In this document: piece by piece, positions 54,484 through 63,500 of the stretch
How the letters are laid out: the number at the start of each line of letters is the position of its first letter
How positions within the stretch are numbered: position 1 is the stretch's first letter
Source of the DNA: Planctomycetaceae bacterium
GTDB lineage: Bacteria; Planctomycetota; Planctomycetia; Planctomycetales; Planctomycetaceae
Direction: 5' to 3'
Length of the DNA stretch: 64,000 nucleotides
NCBI GenBank assembly: GCA_021732995.1
Contig: JAKFWA010000063.1
Location: 1 to 64,000, forward strand
Notes under the pieces: model-generated
What the model was told of the DNA's origin: nothing
Database searches by the model: none
The model's input: only the letters and a program-made list of their open reading frames with translations
Program-made: the position numbers and the translations under genes

Positions 54484-55251
54484 TCAGTTGGTTTGTTCCG
54501 ACTTGGCTTCCGGCTTCGCGGTCGCTTCCGGAGTTGGTTCGGCCTGCGACACGGTTGCCTGGTCAACAGCGGGTGCCGGCGTCGTGCTGGGTGCGCCCGT
54601 AAACGCCCATGCCCAACCCACGCAGCTTGCGAAACCAATACAGACCGATGCGGAGAACAACACCCCCACAATCCTGATCAACTGGTTGTACTTCTTGTGG
54701 TTGATCCCCAGGGTCTGGAATGTTGATGCAACTCCGTGCAGAAGGTGCAAGAACAAGAACAGGAACCCGGTGAGGTACCCGGCAGTCCGCAGCGGCGTGC
54801 GAAGCACTGCTCGAGCTTTGTCGAACGGAGCCAAGCCGTCGGTGTCGTTAAACTTGAAGTCCGACAGGTGGAGGATCAGGAAGCCCAGAATCACCAGGCC
54901 CGAGATGAACATGAACGAATCAGGCCGGCCCCAGCCGACTCCGTCGCCTTCGCCCTTGTTCTGCTTCACGGCGTATTCCTGGCCGCGAGCCATCCGGTTC
55001 CCGCCCGTCAGGCGGAACGCCAGCACGATGTGCACCGCGAACAAGGCAAAGAGCCCGATCTCGGCGACAAGCAGTAAAGCGGCTTGCTCGTGGAGCTTAT
55101 GAGCATAGCCGTTGTAGACGTCCGCTCCGGCCCAGAGCAGCAGGTTGCCAGCGAGGTGAGCAACCAGAAAACCGCACAGCAGCAGACCGGTGATCGCCAT
55201 CACAAACTTCCGGCCCAGGCTGGAAGAAAGTGCGTTGAGAAGCCACTTCAA
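54484..55251 (-). CDS. sdhC: Succinate dehydrogenase cytochrome b subunit with Pro/Ala-rich tail
   Basis: The 255-residue membrane anchor has five membrane segments and conserved His residues (for example VAHLAGNLLLW, HLSDFK and LHLLHGVAST) that bind heme b, as in the single-subunit cytochrome b558 family (Bacillus/Wolinella type). After the last segment comes a 40-residue tail rich in Ala, Pro, Thr and Glu, which is unusual. AAGGAG lies 6 bp before the ATG, and a promoter lies about 80 bp upstream. First gene of sdhCAB; sdhA follows after 96 bp. Confidence 0.9.
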   Translation of the reverse strand: MKWLLNALSSSLGRKFVMAITGLLLCGFLVAHLAGNLLLWAGADVYNGYAHKLHEQAALLLVAEIGLFALFAVHIVLAFRLTGGNRMARGQEYAVKQNKGEGDGVGWGRPDSFMFISGLVILGFLILHLSDFKFNDTDGLAPFDKARAVLRTPLRTAGYLTGFLFLFLHLLHGVASTFQTLGINHKKYNQLIRIVGVLFSASVCIGFASCVGWAWAFTGAPSTTPAPAVDQATVSQAEPTPEATAKPEAKSEQTN

Positions 55252-55329
55252 GGTCGGCTCCTTCGTTAGTCAGAGTCAGGAGGTGCCAATCGAGACTTCG
55301 GGCTGAGCAGGCCCGGGGTACGCGGCGGG

Positions 55330-55357
55330 ATTATAGGACCGCCCCTTTTGAAGGCAA
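55330..55357 (-). promoter_or_regulatory. Sigma70-like promoter of sdhCAB
   Basis: On the minus strand TTGCCT (55357 to 55352) and a perfect TATAAT (55335 to 55330) are 16 bp apart, followed by CCCGCC. Transcription would start near 55323, leaving a leader of about 70 bases before the sdhC ribosome site. Confidence 0.7.
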
Positions 55358-56711
55358 TCGACCCGAAACCGGTCCGCATCAACGACTCACCCGCGCCAGC
55401 ACACTCGTTCAACAACCGGCATCAACTCTCACGCGGCCAAGAGATCTAGACACATCGTCTTCCCGCCTGGTTCGTCGCGTCGCGGTGCAACTCGGGCGAG
55501 CCGCAGAAAGTTCCCGTTGCGATTTAAGGTGACTGCCGGGGCGATGAGTGTGGCACGAGCCAGCGTCGCCGGTGCGTTCACCAAAAATGCCATTCAGCGG
55601 CACCAGATGAAACCGTGATGGACTCGCTCAGGGGCTCCACATCAACCGGCGTCCGCGCATGCGAACCAGTCGACCGATCTTTGGCAGTGTCTAGGCCGAC
55701 CTGCTTTCGCTCACGCGCGAAGGCTTTCACGAATGCAAACGGTTGCCTTCGCCACACAAGTGAAAATGGGGCCGGTGAGACGTTGGGCAGAAGGGATGCT
55801 CACCGGCCCCGACGCAAAGTGAGGAAAACCTACAACACGATTCGACCTGAAACCGCCTCATCACTTACGGAACGCGGACGCAATCAACTCAATTCTCACA
55901 AATGGACACAAGGATCTAATGTGCTTGTTCAGTGTGCGTTTTAAGAAAATATACAAAAAAACATTACAAAAACGCGCGCTTCCAAGCCTTAGCGGATGAC
56001 CGGCAGAGGTTTGGAAGCTGAATTTCAAATCGAGGTGCGGAGCGATGCCGCGGCCCTTTAGCATCGCTCCGCCACACTCATGTTGGGCCGGGAGATTTTA
56101 CTATCACACAACCCAGCAAACTCTCCGCGCGTTATGCAAATAGGCCGGATCTAAGCGAAAACCACCCAGAGCCTGCTCTCTCACGCATTCCGAAATTCAG
56201 GAAATCGAAAACGGCATAACCTGACGTAGCGGTTATCGAAGCTCCGTTCGCACCGTACTGAAGTTGTTCGATCCATTTCAGACTTTGGGGTTCTCGTCAG
56301 GGGCCGCCAACCGCAATTCTTGGCCATGCCAAAATAGAATTCATGTGATCATTAGAAACATGGTGCGCGCGTCAGCAGGTTATTCATTAGAGTGCATCGC
56401 TGCTCAATTCGGTCAGCCAGATTCATTGAGTGAAGTCAACCGAATGCTCGAGCTAAGAAACTTCGAGAGTCCTCGACGAACTCCCGAGGGTGAGTTTGGG
56501 CTGGCATTGTTTGTGCTCACGAATTCCGCAGATCGTGTCGATGTTGTTCGCACGATTCCTGAAACAACTGCTCTGGTGAACCGAGTCGCCGCGTCTAAAC
56601 CAATCTCCGGTGCTGCCTGTCGATCGCCTCGGGCGACGAGATCGACTCACAGACAACATTGGGTGTGGCGTTTAGGCGCGGAGGCCGGTTCGCTTTTCCA
56701 ATTGGCGGACA
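55358..56711. other. Gene-poor region upstream of sdhC with clustered hairpins
   Basis: No certain gene is seen in 1354 bp. Four hairpins are listed separately. A plus-strand frame 56264-56782 (possible starts TTG 56264 and ATG 56360) reads with fair codon use but has no motif and overlaps the next frame by 70 bp, so it is not called. An A/T-rich stretch lies near 55946-55970. Confidence 0.45.
55717..56072. repeat. Cluster of four inverted repeats
   Basis: Arms are: 55717-55724 with 55745-55752 (8 bp, GCGAAGGC); 55768-55779 with 55799-55810 (12 bp, GGGGCCGGTGAG); 55978-55989 with 56007-56018 (12 bp, one mismatch, GCTTCCAAGCCT); 56037-56048 with 56061-56072 (12 bp, GCGGAGCGATGC). None carries a T-tract. 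They could be transcript structures, a small RNA or repeats. Confidence 0.55.
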
Positions 56712-57185
56712 ATGGACGCCGTCCCCTCGCCTTTGGAGAGATCCTCGCGAATGTTACAAGACCGGCCCCCCGTACGGCTTGAACTCCGCGTGGCGGATTC
56801 GCTCTTTAGTGAACTGTTTCGCGTGCTCGATGATAGCGGGCGAGCAGTCCGACTTGATCCAGAGGAACGTTACGCCGTGTTTCTTTTCGGCAACGACTAC
56901 GTCGTGATCAGGCGCTGCGGTCATCCGGACCATTGTCTGGCACAAGTTTACGCAACCAAGAATCTGCAGCGGGCAGTCTCAATTGCTGTTACGGGAACGA
57001 CGGAACTCAACCTCGCCGTTGAGATGATGCAGCTCAATATCATCAACGGGAAAGGGGGTAAGGTGGGCTGGAAGTGCGCCAAGTTTCAGAGCATGCCACT
57101 CGCACCCTTGGAAGTGGCGGTTGTGATCGAAAACCGCTTATCGAACCGCAGGCCGTCGCCGGACGATGAGAGCTCTCACGGTTAG
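56712..57185 (+). CDS. Hypothetical protein
   Basis: The 157-residue frame is coding-like (VRLDPEERYAVFLFGNDYVVIRRCGHPDHCLAQVYATKNLQRAVSI is typical of a folded protein) but I do not recognise it. It has no signal peptide or membrane segment. Starts at 56712 or 56751 are both possible. The gene sits in a gene-poor area beside a WD40 remnant, which suggests a recently acquired or decaying region. Confidence 0.45.
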   Translation: MDAVPSPLERSSRMLQDRPPVRLELRVADSLFSELFRVLDDSGRAVRLDPEERYAVFLFGNDYVVIRRCGHPDHCLAQVYATKNLQRAVSIAVTGTTELNLAVEMMQLNIINGKGGKVGWKCAKFQSMPLAPLEVAVVIENRLSNRRPSPDDESSHG

Positions 57186-57202
57186 TCCTACTCGCCGCAT
57201 GA

Positions 57203-57598
57203 TTGATTCGCGTAGTGACCGCAGAAAATCGAGGAAGCCTGCGACAGTCGCCGACTTCTGCCTTCAACCCAGACAGTGGCCGGCTGGCATCAGGCAGCGT
57301 AGATCAAGCGGTTAAAGTTTTGGACGCGGCGAGTGGCGTGCAGTTACTCACGTTCAAAGGACACACCAACGGCGTCATTGGCGTAGCGTTTAGTCCGGAC
57401 GGAAATCGATTGGCGTCGGCTGGTGGCGACAAGACTGTCAAAGTGTGGGATGCCAGCAGCGGCACAGAGCTGTTGTCATTGCAGGGGCATGCGAAGCTCG
57501 TTCAGCGGGTGGCATTCAGTCCCGATGGAAAGCGGCTTGCGTCAGCCAGTGATGACAAGACAGTAAAGGTGTGGGACGTAACACCACGAGGTGAGTAG
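57203..57598 (+). pseudogene. Three-blade WD40 fragment
   Basis: The 131-residue frame encodes about two and a half to three WD40 repeats (SAFNPDSGRLASGSVD, GHTNGVIGVAFSPDGN, GHAKLVQRVAFSPDGK, KVWDASSG). Planctomycete WD40 proteins usually carry seven or more repeats, often behind a Ser/Thr kinase. Here no kinase or signal peptide precedes them, so this is probably the remnant of a longer gene. Confidence 0.6.
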
Positions 57599-58032
57599 CG
57601 GTGTCGCAGGTGACCTCGATTGCCATTTCAATGGATACCGGGACGGGGTAAGCCGCCGGAAACGCGGCCAGTGCACAGAAGACCCGTGGCTTCTTGTCGC
57701 TTCGCAACCCGGATAGGCCGCAAGCGGTCAATCGGTGCCACCCCGCGTCACTGATTGCAGTTCGTCGTAGTTCAGCATCTCCGAGGCTGAACCTTCCGCT
57801 CAACGCCACGGACGAGTCAACTTGAAGTTAGCGACACGATGAGTGCTCAATCTCGGACAGACCGAACTACGTCGGCGATCATTCCATGACTCGCACTCCG
57901 ACACGCAGTGTGCCGCAGCCCACTTTGGGGTAAGAATCGTCAACACTCGCGGCACAACGCGGGTTAAGCTGGGCATTCGTATTGAGCCTTCGGGCAGTAT
58001 TGCAATCAGAAGACTATCGCGACTGAGACTTT
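57599..58032. other. Gap between WD40 remnant and secreted TIM-barrel-like gene
   Basis: I see no gene or strong signal in these 434 bp. A minus-strand frame to 57809 is open but unlike a protein. Confidence 0.4.
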
Positions 58033-59091
58033 ATGCAGAGAGCATTGATTTTCACTCTATTCCTGACTGTTTTCTCAACGATGCTGTCGGGGGAGGAGCG
58101 CAAGAATCCTGCAAACAGATATGCCGAATCGTATAAAGCCTATTTAGGCGCTCCGTTCCCCATCCAAATCGACTCTATCAAGAACTTCGTGTACTTCGCA
58201 CGAGATCGAGAGGCGATGCGCTCGAGTCCATTCCTGTTGAACTCCAGATTTGCCGGCGCCCAGATCATGTACCCCTGGGCAATTCTAGAGCCGGAAAAGG
58301 ATCAGTATGACTTTTCAACGATCTTGGCAGACGTTGAGTTCCTGAAGTCAAAAGGCAAGACGCTCTTCGTTCAGCTTCAAGATGCAACATTCACAATCAA
58401 ATTCAACGCTACCCCCAAGTACTTGTTAACAAAAGAATATGACGATGCCGCTACATTCCAGAGGGATGAGCACGGCAACCCTGAAGGCTGGGTAACAAAA
58501 CGCTGGAACCCCAAAGTGCGTGAGCGCTTTGCCAGGCTGCTGGCAGCGTTGGGGCGCGAGCTGGACGGCAAGATTGAGGGAATCAACCTGCAGGAGACGT
58601 CGATTGGGGTATCACCCAAAGACGACCCATCATTCTCGGAAGCAGCCTATGTTGACGCAGTCAAGGCCAACATGCGAGCGATGAAAGCAGCCTTCAGCAA
58701 ATCAGTGACCATGCAGTATGCGAACTTCATGCCTGGTGAATGGCTGCCCTGGGATGACAAGGGATTTCTCCGCTCAATTTATCAGTATGGCGAAGAGATT
58801 GGCGTCGGACTTGGCGCCCCAGACCTCATGTTTACCAAGAAAGGTCAACAGAACCATACCATCGCAATGATGCACGAGAATAAGTTTACCGTCCCAATTG
58901 GAATCGCAGTTCAGGATGGAAACTATATTGGAGAGACCAATTCTACGAAGGTCATCAAGAACCGGAAGAATCTGGTTCCGGCTTTGCATGCATTCGCGAA
59001 GGAATTCCTGCACGTGAACTACGTGTTTTGGTCCAATCAAGAGCCCTACTTGATTGAGGACGTCTTGCCTTCATTTCCGGTGGTGAAGTGA
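58033..59091 (+). CDS. Secreted glycoside hydrolase-like (TIM-barrel) protein
   Basis: The 352-residue product has a signal peptide (about 1-21) and the look of a TIM-barrel hydrolase: GAQIMYPWAILEPEKDQYDF and FLKSKGKTLFVQLQ recall GH42- and GH5-type openings, and IEGINLQETSIGV contains an acidic residue where the acid/base Glu often sits, with VNYVFWSNQEPY near the end. No exact family is assigned. It may be an accessory sugar hydrolase. The nearby genes give no support. Confidence 0.65.
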   Translation: MQRALIFTLFLTVFSTMLSGEERKNPANRYAESYKAYLGAPFPIQIDSIKNFVYFARDREAMRSSPFLLNSRFAGAQIMYPWAILEPEKDQYDFSTILADVEFLKSKGKTLFVQLQDATFTIKFNATPKYLLTKEYDDAATFQRDEHGNPEGWVTKRWNPKVRERFARLLAALGRELDGKIEGINLQETSIGVSPKDDPSFSEAAYVDAVKANMRAMKAAFSKSVTMQYANFMPGEWLPWDDKGFLRSIYQYGEEIGVGLGAPDLMFTKKGQQNHTIAMMHENKFTVPIGIAVQDGNYIGETNSTKVIKNRKNLVPALHAFAKEFLHVNYVFWSNQEPYLIEDVLPSFPVVK

Positions 59092-59122
59092 GGAGAATCA
59101 CCGGGGCCCTGAAGGTTACCGG

Positions 59123-59138
59123 GGCGGCATGAGCCGCC
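59123..59138. terminator. Hairpin GGCGGC/GCCGCC after the TIM-barrel gene
   Basis: Perfect 6-bp GC arms with an ATGA loop lie 31 bp past the stop codon. There is no T-tract; the following run of A leads into the ribosome site of the next gene. It could be a weak terminator or a dispersed repeat. Confidence 0.4.
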
Positions 59139-59160
59139 ACCATCGATAGAAAAAAGGAAT

Positions 59161-59562
59161 ATGAACAAACAGATCTTCCTCAACCTCCCCGTCGCCGACT
59201 TGCAGAAGTCGAAGGCCTTTTATCAGGCACTTGGCTACTCACTCAATCCGCAATTCTCCGGCGACGAGGCCGCGTGCGTCATCATCAGCGAGACGATCTT
59301 TGTCATGTTGGGCACGCATGCCAAGTTTCGCGAATTCACTCCCAAGGCCGTCTGCGATACGACCAAGGCGGTGGAAGTCCTGATCAACCTCACCTGCGAG
59401 AGCCGCCAGGAGGTCGATGATCTCGTCGCCAAGGCCCTCGCCGCCGGAGGCTCGACCTACGACAAGGCGGAGGACCTGGGCTTCATGTACTCGCACAGCT
59501 TTGTCGACCCCGACGGCCATGGATGGGGGCTGTTTCATATGCCCGAGTCGCCGCAGCCATGA
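59161..59562 (+). CDS. VOC family (glyoxalase/bleomycin-resistance fold) protein
   Basis: The 133-residue product matches the vicinal oxygen chelate fold: FLNLPVADLQKSKAFYQALGY, GDEAACVIISETIFVML and the C-terminal SFVDPDGHGWGLFHM. It has the PhnB-like arrangement with a late His/Asp-containing metal end. An A-rich stretch and GGA precede the ATG. It is 27 bp before a DHFR-like gene. Substrate and metal are not known. G/C-ending codons are more frequent than in the neighbouring genes. Confidence 0.8.
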   Translation: MNKQIFLNLPVADLQKSKAFYQALGYSLNPQFSGDEAACVIISETIFVMLGTHAKFREFTPKAVCDTTKAVEVLINLTCESRQEVDDLVAKALAAGGSTYDKAEDLGFMYSHSFVDPDGHGWGLFHMPESPQP

Positions 59563-59589
59563 TGCCGCTAACTCGCTTCAGGACCACGT

Positions 59590-60147
59590 ATGCGACCCCT
59601 TCAGTATTCCATCAACGTCACGTTGGACGGCTGCGTCGATCATCGGGCAGGTTCCAAGGACGAAGAACTGCATCGTTTCTGGGCCGAGAAACTCGCTCAG
59701 TCCGATGCCCTGCTCTTTGGCCGGGTTACTTTCGAAATGATGCAGGGCGCGTGGCGGTGGCCGGCAAATGGGGTGCGGCCCGAATGGATGGCCGAGTGGA
59801 TGGAACCCTTCGCCCGCACGATCGACGCGGCCAGGAAGTATGTTGTGTCGAGCACCTTGAGCCAGGTCGATTGGAACTCGGAGCTCTTGCGCGGAGACCT
59901 GGCCAAGGCCGTCGAGCAGCTTAAGCGGGAGCCGGGCAAGGGACTGTTCGTGGGAGGCGTGACGCTCCCGCTGGCATTGGCGGAGCTGGGATTGATCGAT
60001 GAGTACGAGTTCGTGGTCCACCCCAGGATAGCCGGCCACGGCCCGACATTGTTCGCCGGGCTATCGAAGTATGTCGACTTAAAGCTCGTGAGCCGACGGG
60101 AGTTCGGCTCGGGCGCGGTGGGGCTCCGGTATGAGCCGAGAAGGTAA
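59590..60147 (+). CDS. Dihydrofolate reductase family (RibD C-terminal-like) protein
   Basis: The 185-residue protein matches the RibD/DHFR family of the YwjB type: SINVTLDGCVDH, DALLFGRVTFEMM, RKYVVSSTLSQVDW, LFVGGVTLPLALAELGLIDEYEFVVHPRIAGHG and a C-terminal LKLVSRREFGSGAVGLRYEP. NADPH-dependent reduction of a small molecule is likely; folate is not established. It follows the VOC gene by 27 bp; the pair may move together. Confidence 0.83.
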   Translation: MRPLQYSINVTLDGCVDHRAGSKDEELHRFWAEKLAQSDALLFGRVTFEMMQGAWRWPANGVRPEWMAEWMEPFARTIDAARKYVVSSTLSQVDWNSELLRGDLAKAVEQLKREPGKGLFVGGVTLPLALAELGLIDEYEFVVHPRIAGHGPTLFAGLSKYVDLKLVSRREFGSGAVGLRYEPRR

Positions 60148-60518
60148 CCATCCCTTCTACCGGACCGCAGTGTGGCAAAGGCCGCGAACCATTACAGGGG
60201 GCCTGCATCGGCTCCTCCGCCGCTCCATACAGCCAACCGCTCCATACAGCCAACCGGTCCGCCCTGCGGACCGAATCTAAACGTGAAGTCGACTCCTTTT
60301 CGGACCAGTGGGCGCCATTTTTCAGATGTTCTTTGACGATCGGGGGATGCAACTCCGAAGGGTTTGCCAAACCCATCCGCGAGTTCAGATTGCTCTTCGA
60401 TGCAGAACTTGCAGGCGCTTCAAGCTGGATTGCGGCGCGTCAACGTTGCTGGCAGGGTCAGTCGTCGCCAGACTGCTGTGCTCGCTCAGTTTCCCGGACG
60501 CAGCTTCGAGGCCGCATC
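60148..60518. other. Gap with a 17-bp tandem duplication
   Basis: CGCTCCATACAGCCAAC occurs twice in tandem at 60221-60237 and 60238-60254. No gene is seen in the 371 bp; a short plus frame from 60308 overlaps the next gene and has no features. Confidence 0.5.
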
Positions 60519-63500
60519 ATGAGTCGTGTTTGGACGGACGAAGAACTGATTCGCTTCTGTCAGCAGGGGCCGTTTGACGATGTCAGCCCGGAACTGCTGG
60601 ACGCGTTGCGGCATCGCTGGTTTGAATCGCCCACGTTGCGCGAAGCAGTTGAAGCATCGCCGCGCAAAGAGTTTTTGTTGGAGCGGCTGGCTCACGTACC
60701 GGCCGCGCCTGAGACGGATGCTCCCCGCAAGACTGTGTTGTGGGGCGTCGTCGCGGCGGTGTGCCTCATCATCGGCGTCGCGGTTGGGCAACGCGGGCAG
60801 TGGCTGAACCGGCAGGCTGAGGTCGATCCGAAAGCTGAGAACACGGGCACGGCAGAGAACGTTGAGAAACCCGCAGATAAGGCAGATAAGACTGACGAAC
60901 CCGCCAAAGACGTTGCGAAGACAGACGCTCAACAGACTCCAGCAACTGGCACCTCGGGCGAGAAGATGACGTTGCCCGCGAAGCCAGACGACACTGCGGT
61001 TGCGGCGACGAAGCCGGAAACCAAACCAGCCGCACCCGTGGTGGCTGCGAACGAGATCTGGTCGGCGGCTTTGGATCTGCAGAAGGCACCGCTGTCGCCG
61101 CACGAAACCGTGTGGCAGCCGATCGCGTCCAGCAGCACGGATACCCTGCATCCCGACGTGTTCCGCAAGTGGTTCGCGGCCTATCCGGGGCGGCCGTTCA
61201 ACGTGGCCGAAGAGCGGATTGATACCCGCAGCTTCACGAACTTCGACGGCCAGTGTCGCCTGAAAGCTCCGTGGGTGAAGTCCTCCGTGTTGCGGATCAC
61301 TCCGTACGATATCGACCGCTGGGCGATCTATCTGTGGCGCGGCAACTCGGGCGTGCGACTGTCGTTCTATCGACATCGTCAGCCGCAGTTGTGGGGTGCT
61401 CATCGCGTGATTCGGCCAGACGGCAACGCGGCTCCGGTGGTCGGTGAGTTTCTGACGAATGATTGCGCACGCTGGCAACTGACTCAGAATGGCACCTTCG
61501 AACTCCGCGTCGAAGACGGGCATCTGGTCCTCGCACGAGGCATCGTCCCGTTGCTGCGAGTTCCGTTTGATGGCCTGCCGGATGAAGTTGCGATCGACGG
61601 AAAGCTGAAGTTCCGTGAGTTCAGTATGTATCGCGGCGAGCCTTTGCCACGTCAGTTGGTCGAACGCTTCCAGCAACATCCGGCACCGAATCGATTCGCA
61701 TCGACGAAACCGGCCGAACTGGAGTGGAAAGCCAAGCAACTGGAAGGCGTCGCGGTGCAGAAGACGCCGCCAACATCGGGCGGTGATGCTAGTGCCGTGG
61801 AACTCACTTCGGCCGCTGCTGTCAAAGAACCAGCGTGGGCATCGACGCCGCTGCCAATGCCCGGTCTTTCCGAAATCATCTTCAAAGTCGATCACGCGGA
61901 GCCGGGCACCGGCGTGTATCTCGGTCGAGCCGACGGCACGCCTCAAGATCGCTTCTGTTTTCTGTGGGATCCGACCGGCGGTCGGATGACCGCGTATCTG
62001 TCCGCTCCCTGGGAAAACAACCTCGTCGAAAAAGCGTTTGATGCGAACGTTGCGCCGCCTCCGTACGTGGGACCGTCCCAGTGGTATCGACTGGTCGCGG
62101 GCTATCACACGGTGACCGCGTGGGTCAGTCCAGACGGCGTGAGCTGGGGCTTCATTGGCGATCACCCGATGCCGACTGCTGGCGGACGCAATGCGTCGCT
62201 CGGGTTGTTTGTGCAACCGGGCGCTGACCGCCGCATTCGACTCAGCCATCTTGAAGTTCGCGAACTGCCGATGGTCGCCTCGGTGGCAGCTCCCGATGTG
62301 CGAACTCAAGTGAATTTAGAGGTGCTCGAACCACTCGATGCTCGAGACCTCGGTTCGTGGTTGCAGGCGGTGGTGAGGTCACGTCCCAAAGGCGTCGGGT
62401 TTGAAGCGTGGCGACGCGCCTGCGCGGTTGAGTCGTTGCGGGCTGTGCCGAATCCTCTGCTGGGGCGAGCACTGTTGAGCGGTCTGGTCGCTGAAGGATT
62501 GTTTGGAGATTTCGACGCGGTGGTTGGTCAGTCTAAACCGAAGACTGATGTAGCCGAGGGCAAGTCACTGGATGAGCGGCTTGATCGCGACCTGCAACTG
62601 CTGATGGAAGCGGGCATGTTGCATAACTCTCATGAATACACGGCAGCGTTACAGTTCGGTCAGTTGTGGCAGGCGGTTGTCGAGAAGCAACTAGTCACCA
62701 GCGATTCTCAGCAGGAGTTGGCGAAGCGGCCCCTCGTGACGGACCTCGCCATGACGGCGATGCTGGTCAATCCGCTATGGTTCAGCACACCGATTCCGAT
62801 TGTGCCCAACGATGCGCTGCGGCGCGAGCTGGTGTCGCTCGTGCAGGCGGGGCGTGGAGCCGACGTCCGTACGCTGATTGATCACGTCACGTTCTTCACG
62901 ACGTCCACTCACCCGCATCATTATTGGTGGAGCCACATTGATCCGCTCTACAACATCATTCAGTGGGCGGAACTCAGTTCGCATCGTGGACTTGATCCTG
63001 AGATGCAAGCCAAGCGACTGACGTTGCCGCGCCGCTGGAAGGCGACACCTGCGCCGCTGCGGCATTCACTGGCTCAACCGCTGAGCAAAGAAGCCTACAA
63101 CGTGATGGCTGAGTTCCAGGCGGCGATCTCGGGCAAGGCGTTCGCGGACGCCTGTCAGGTCATCGGATCGGCGGCTCAGGGGCATTTGCTGGGACTGTTG
63201 CCGGATGGACGTGACGACAGCGTGCTGGTCGCGTTTCCGAATGCCGTCGCGCTGGCGATGGACGACTATCCGGAACTGCGAACCACGATGAACGAGAAGT
63301 TCGGCCCGGTCGGTCGGCTGCGAGTTCGTCAGGCGATGGAGAACGGTGAAGTCAACGCGATTGAAGCCGCGACGGTGCAGTTCTTCGGCACTTTGGCCGC
63401 TGCGGAGAGCGAGCGGTGGCTCGGCGATCATGCTTTTGCGGGCGGCAACCTGGCTCAGGCACGCAGTCACTATCTGCGCGCGCTCGAAGGCTTCGCGATG

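Noticed and set aside
57516-57809. 97-codon minus frame
   Set aside because: It overlaps the WD40 remnant and reads like random sequence.
60486-62309. 607-codon minus-strand frame
   Set aside because: It is antisense to the large propeller gene that has a ribosome site, membrane segment and folded motifs; the minus frame is Arg-rich and unlike a protein.
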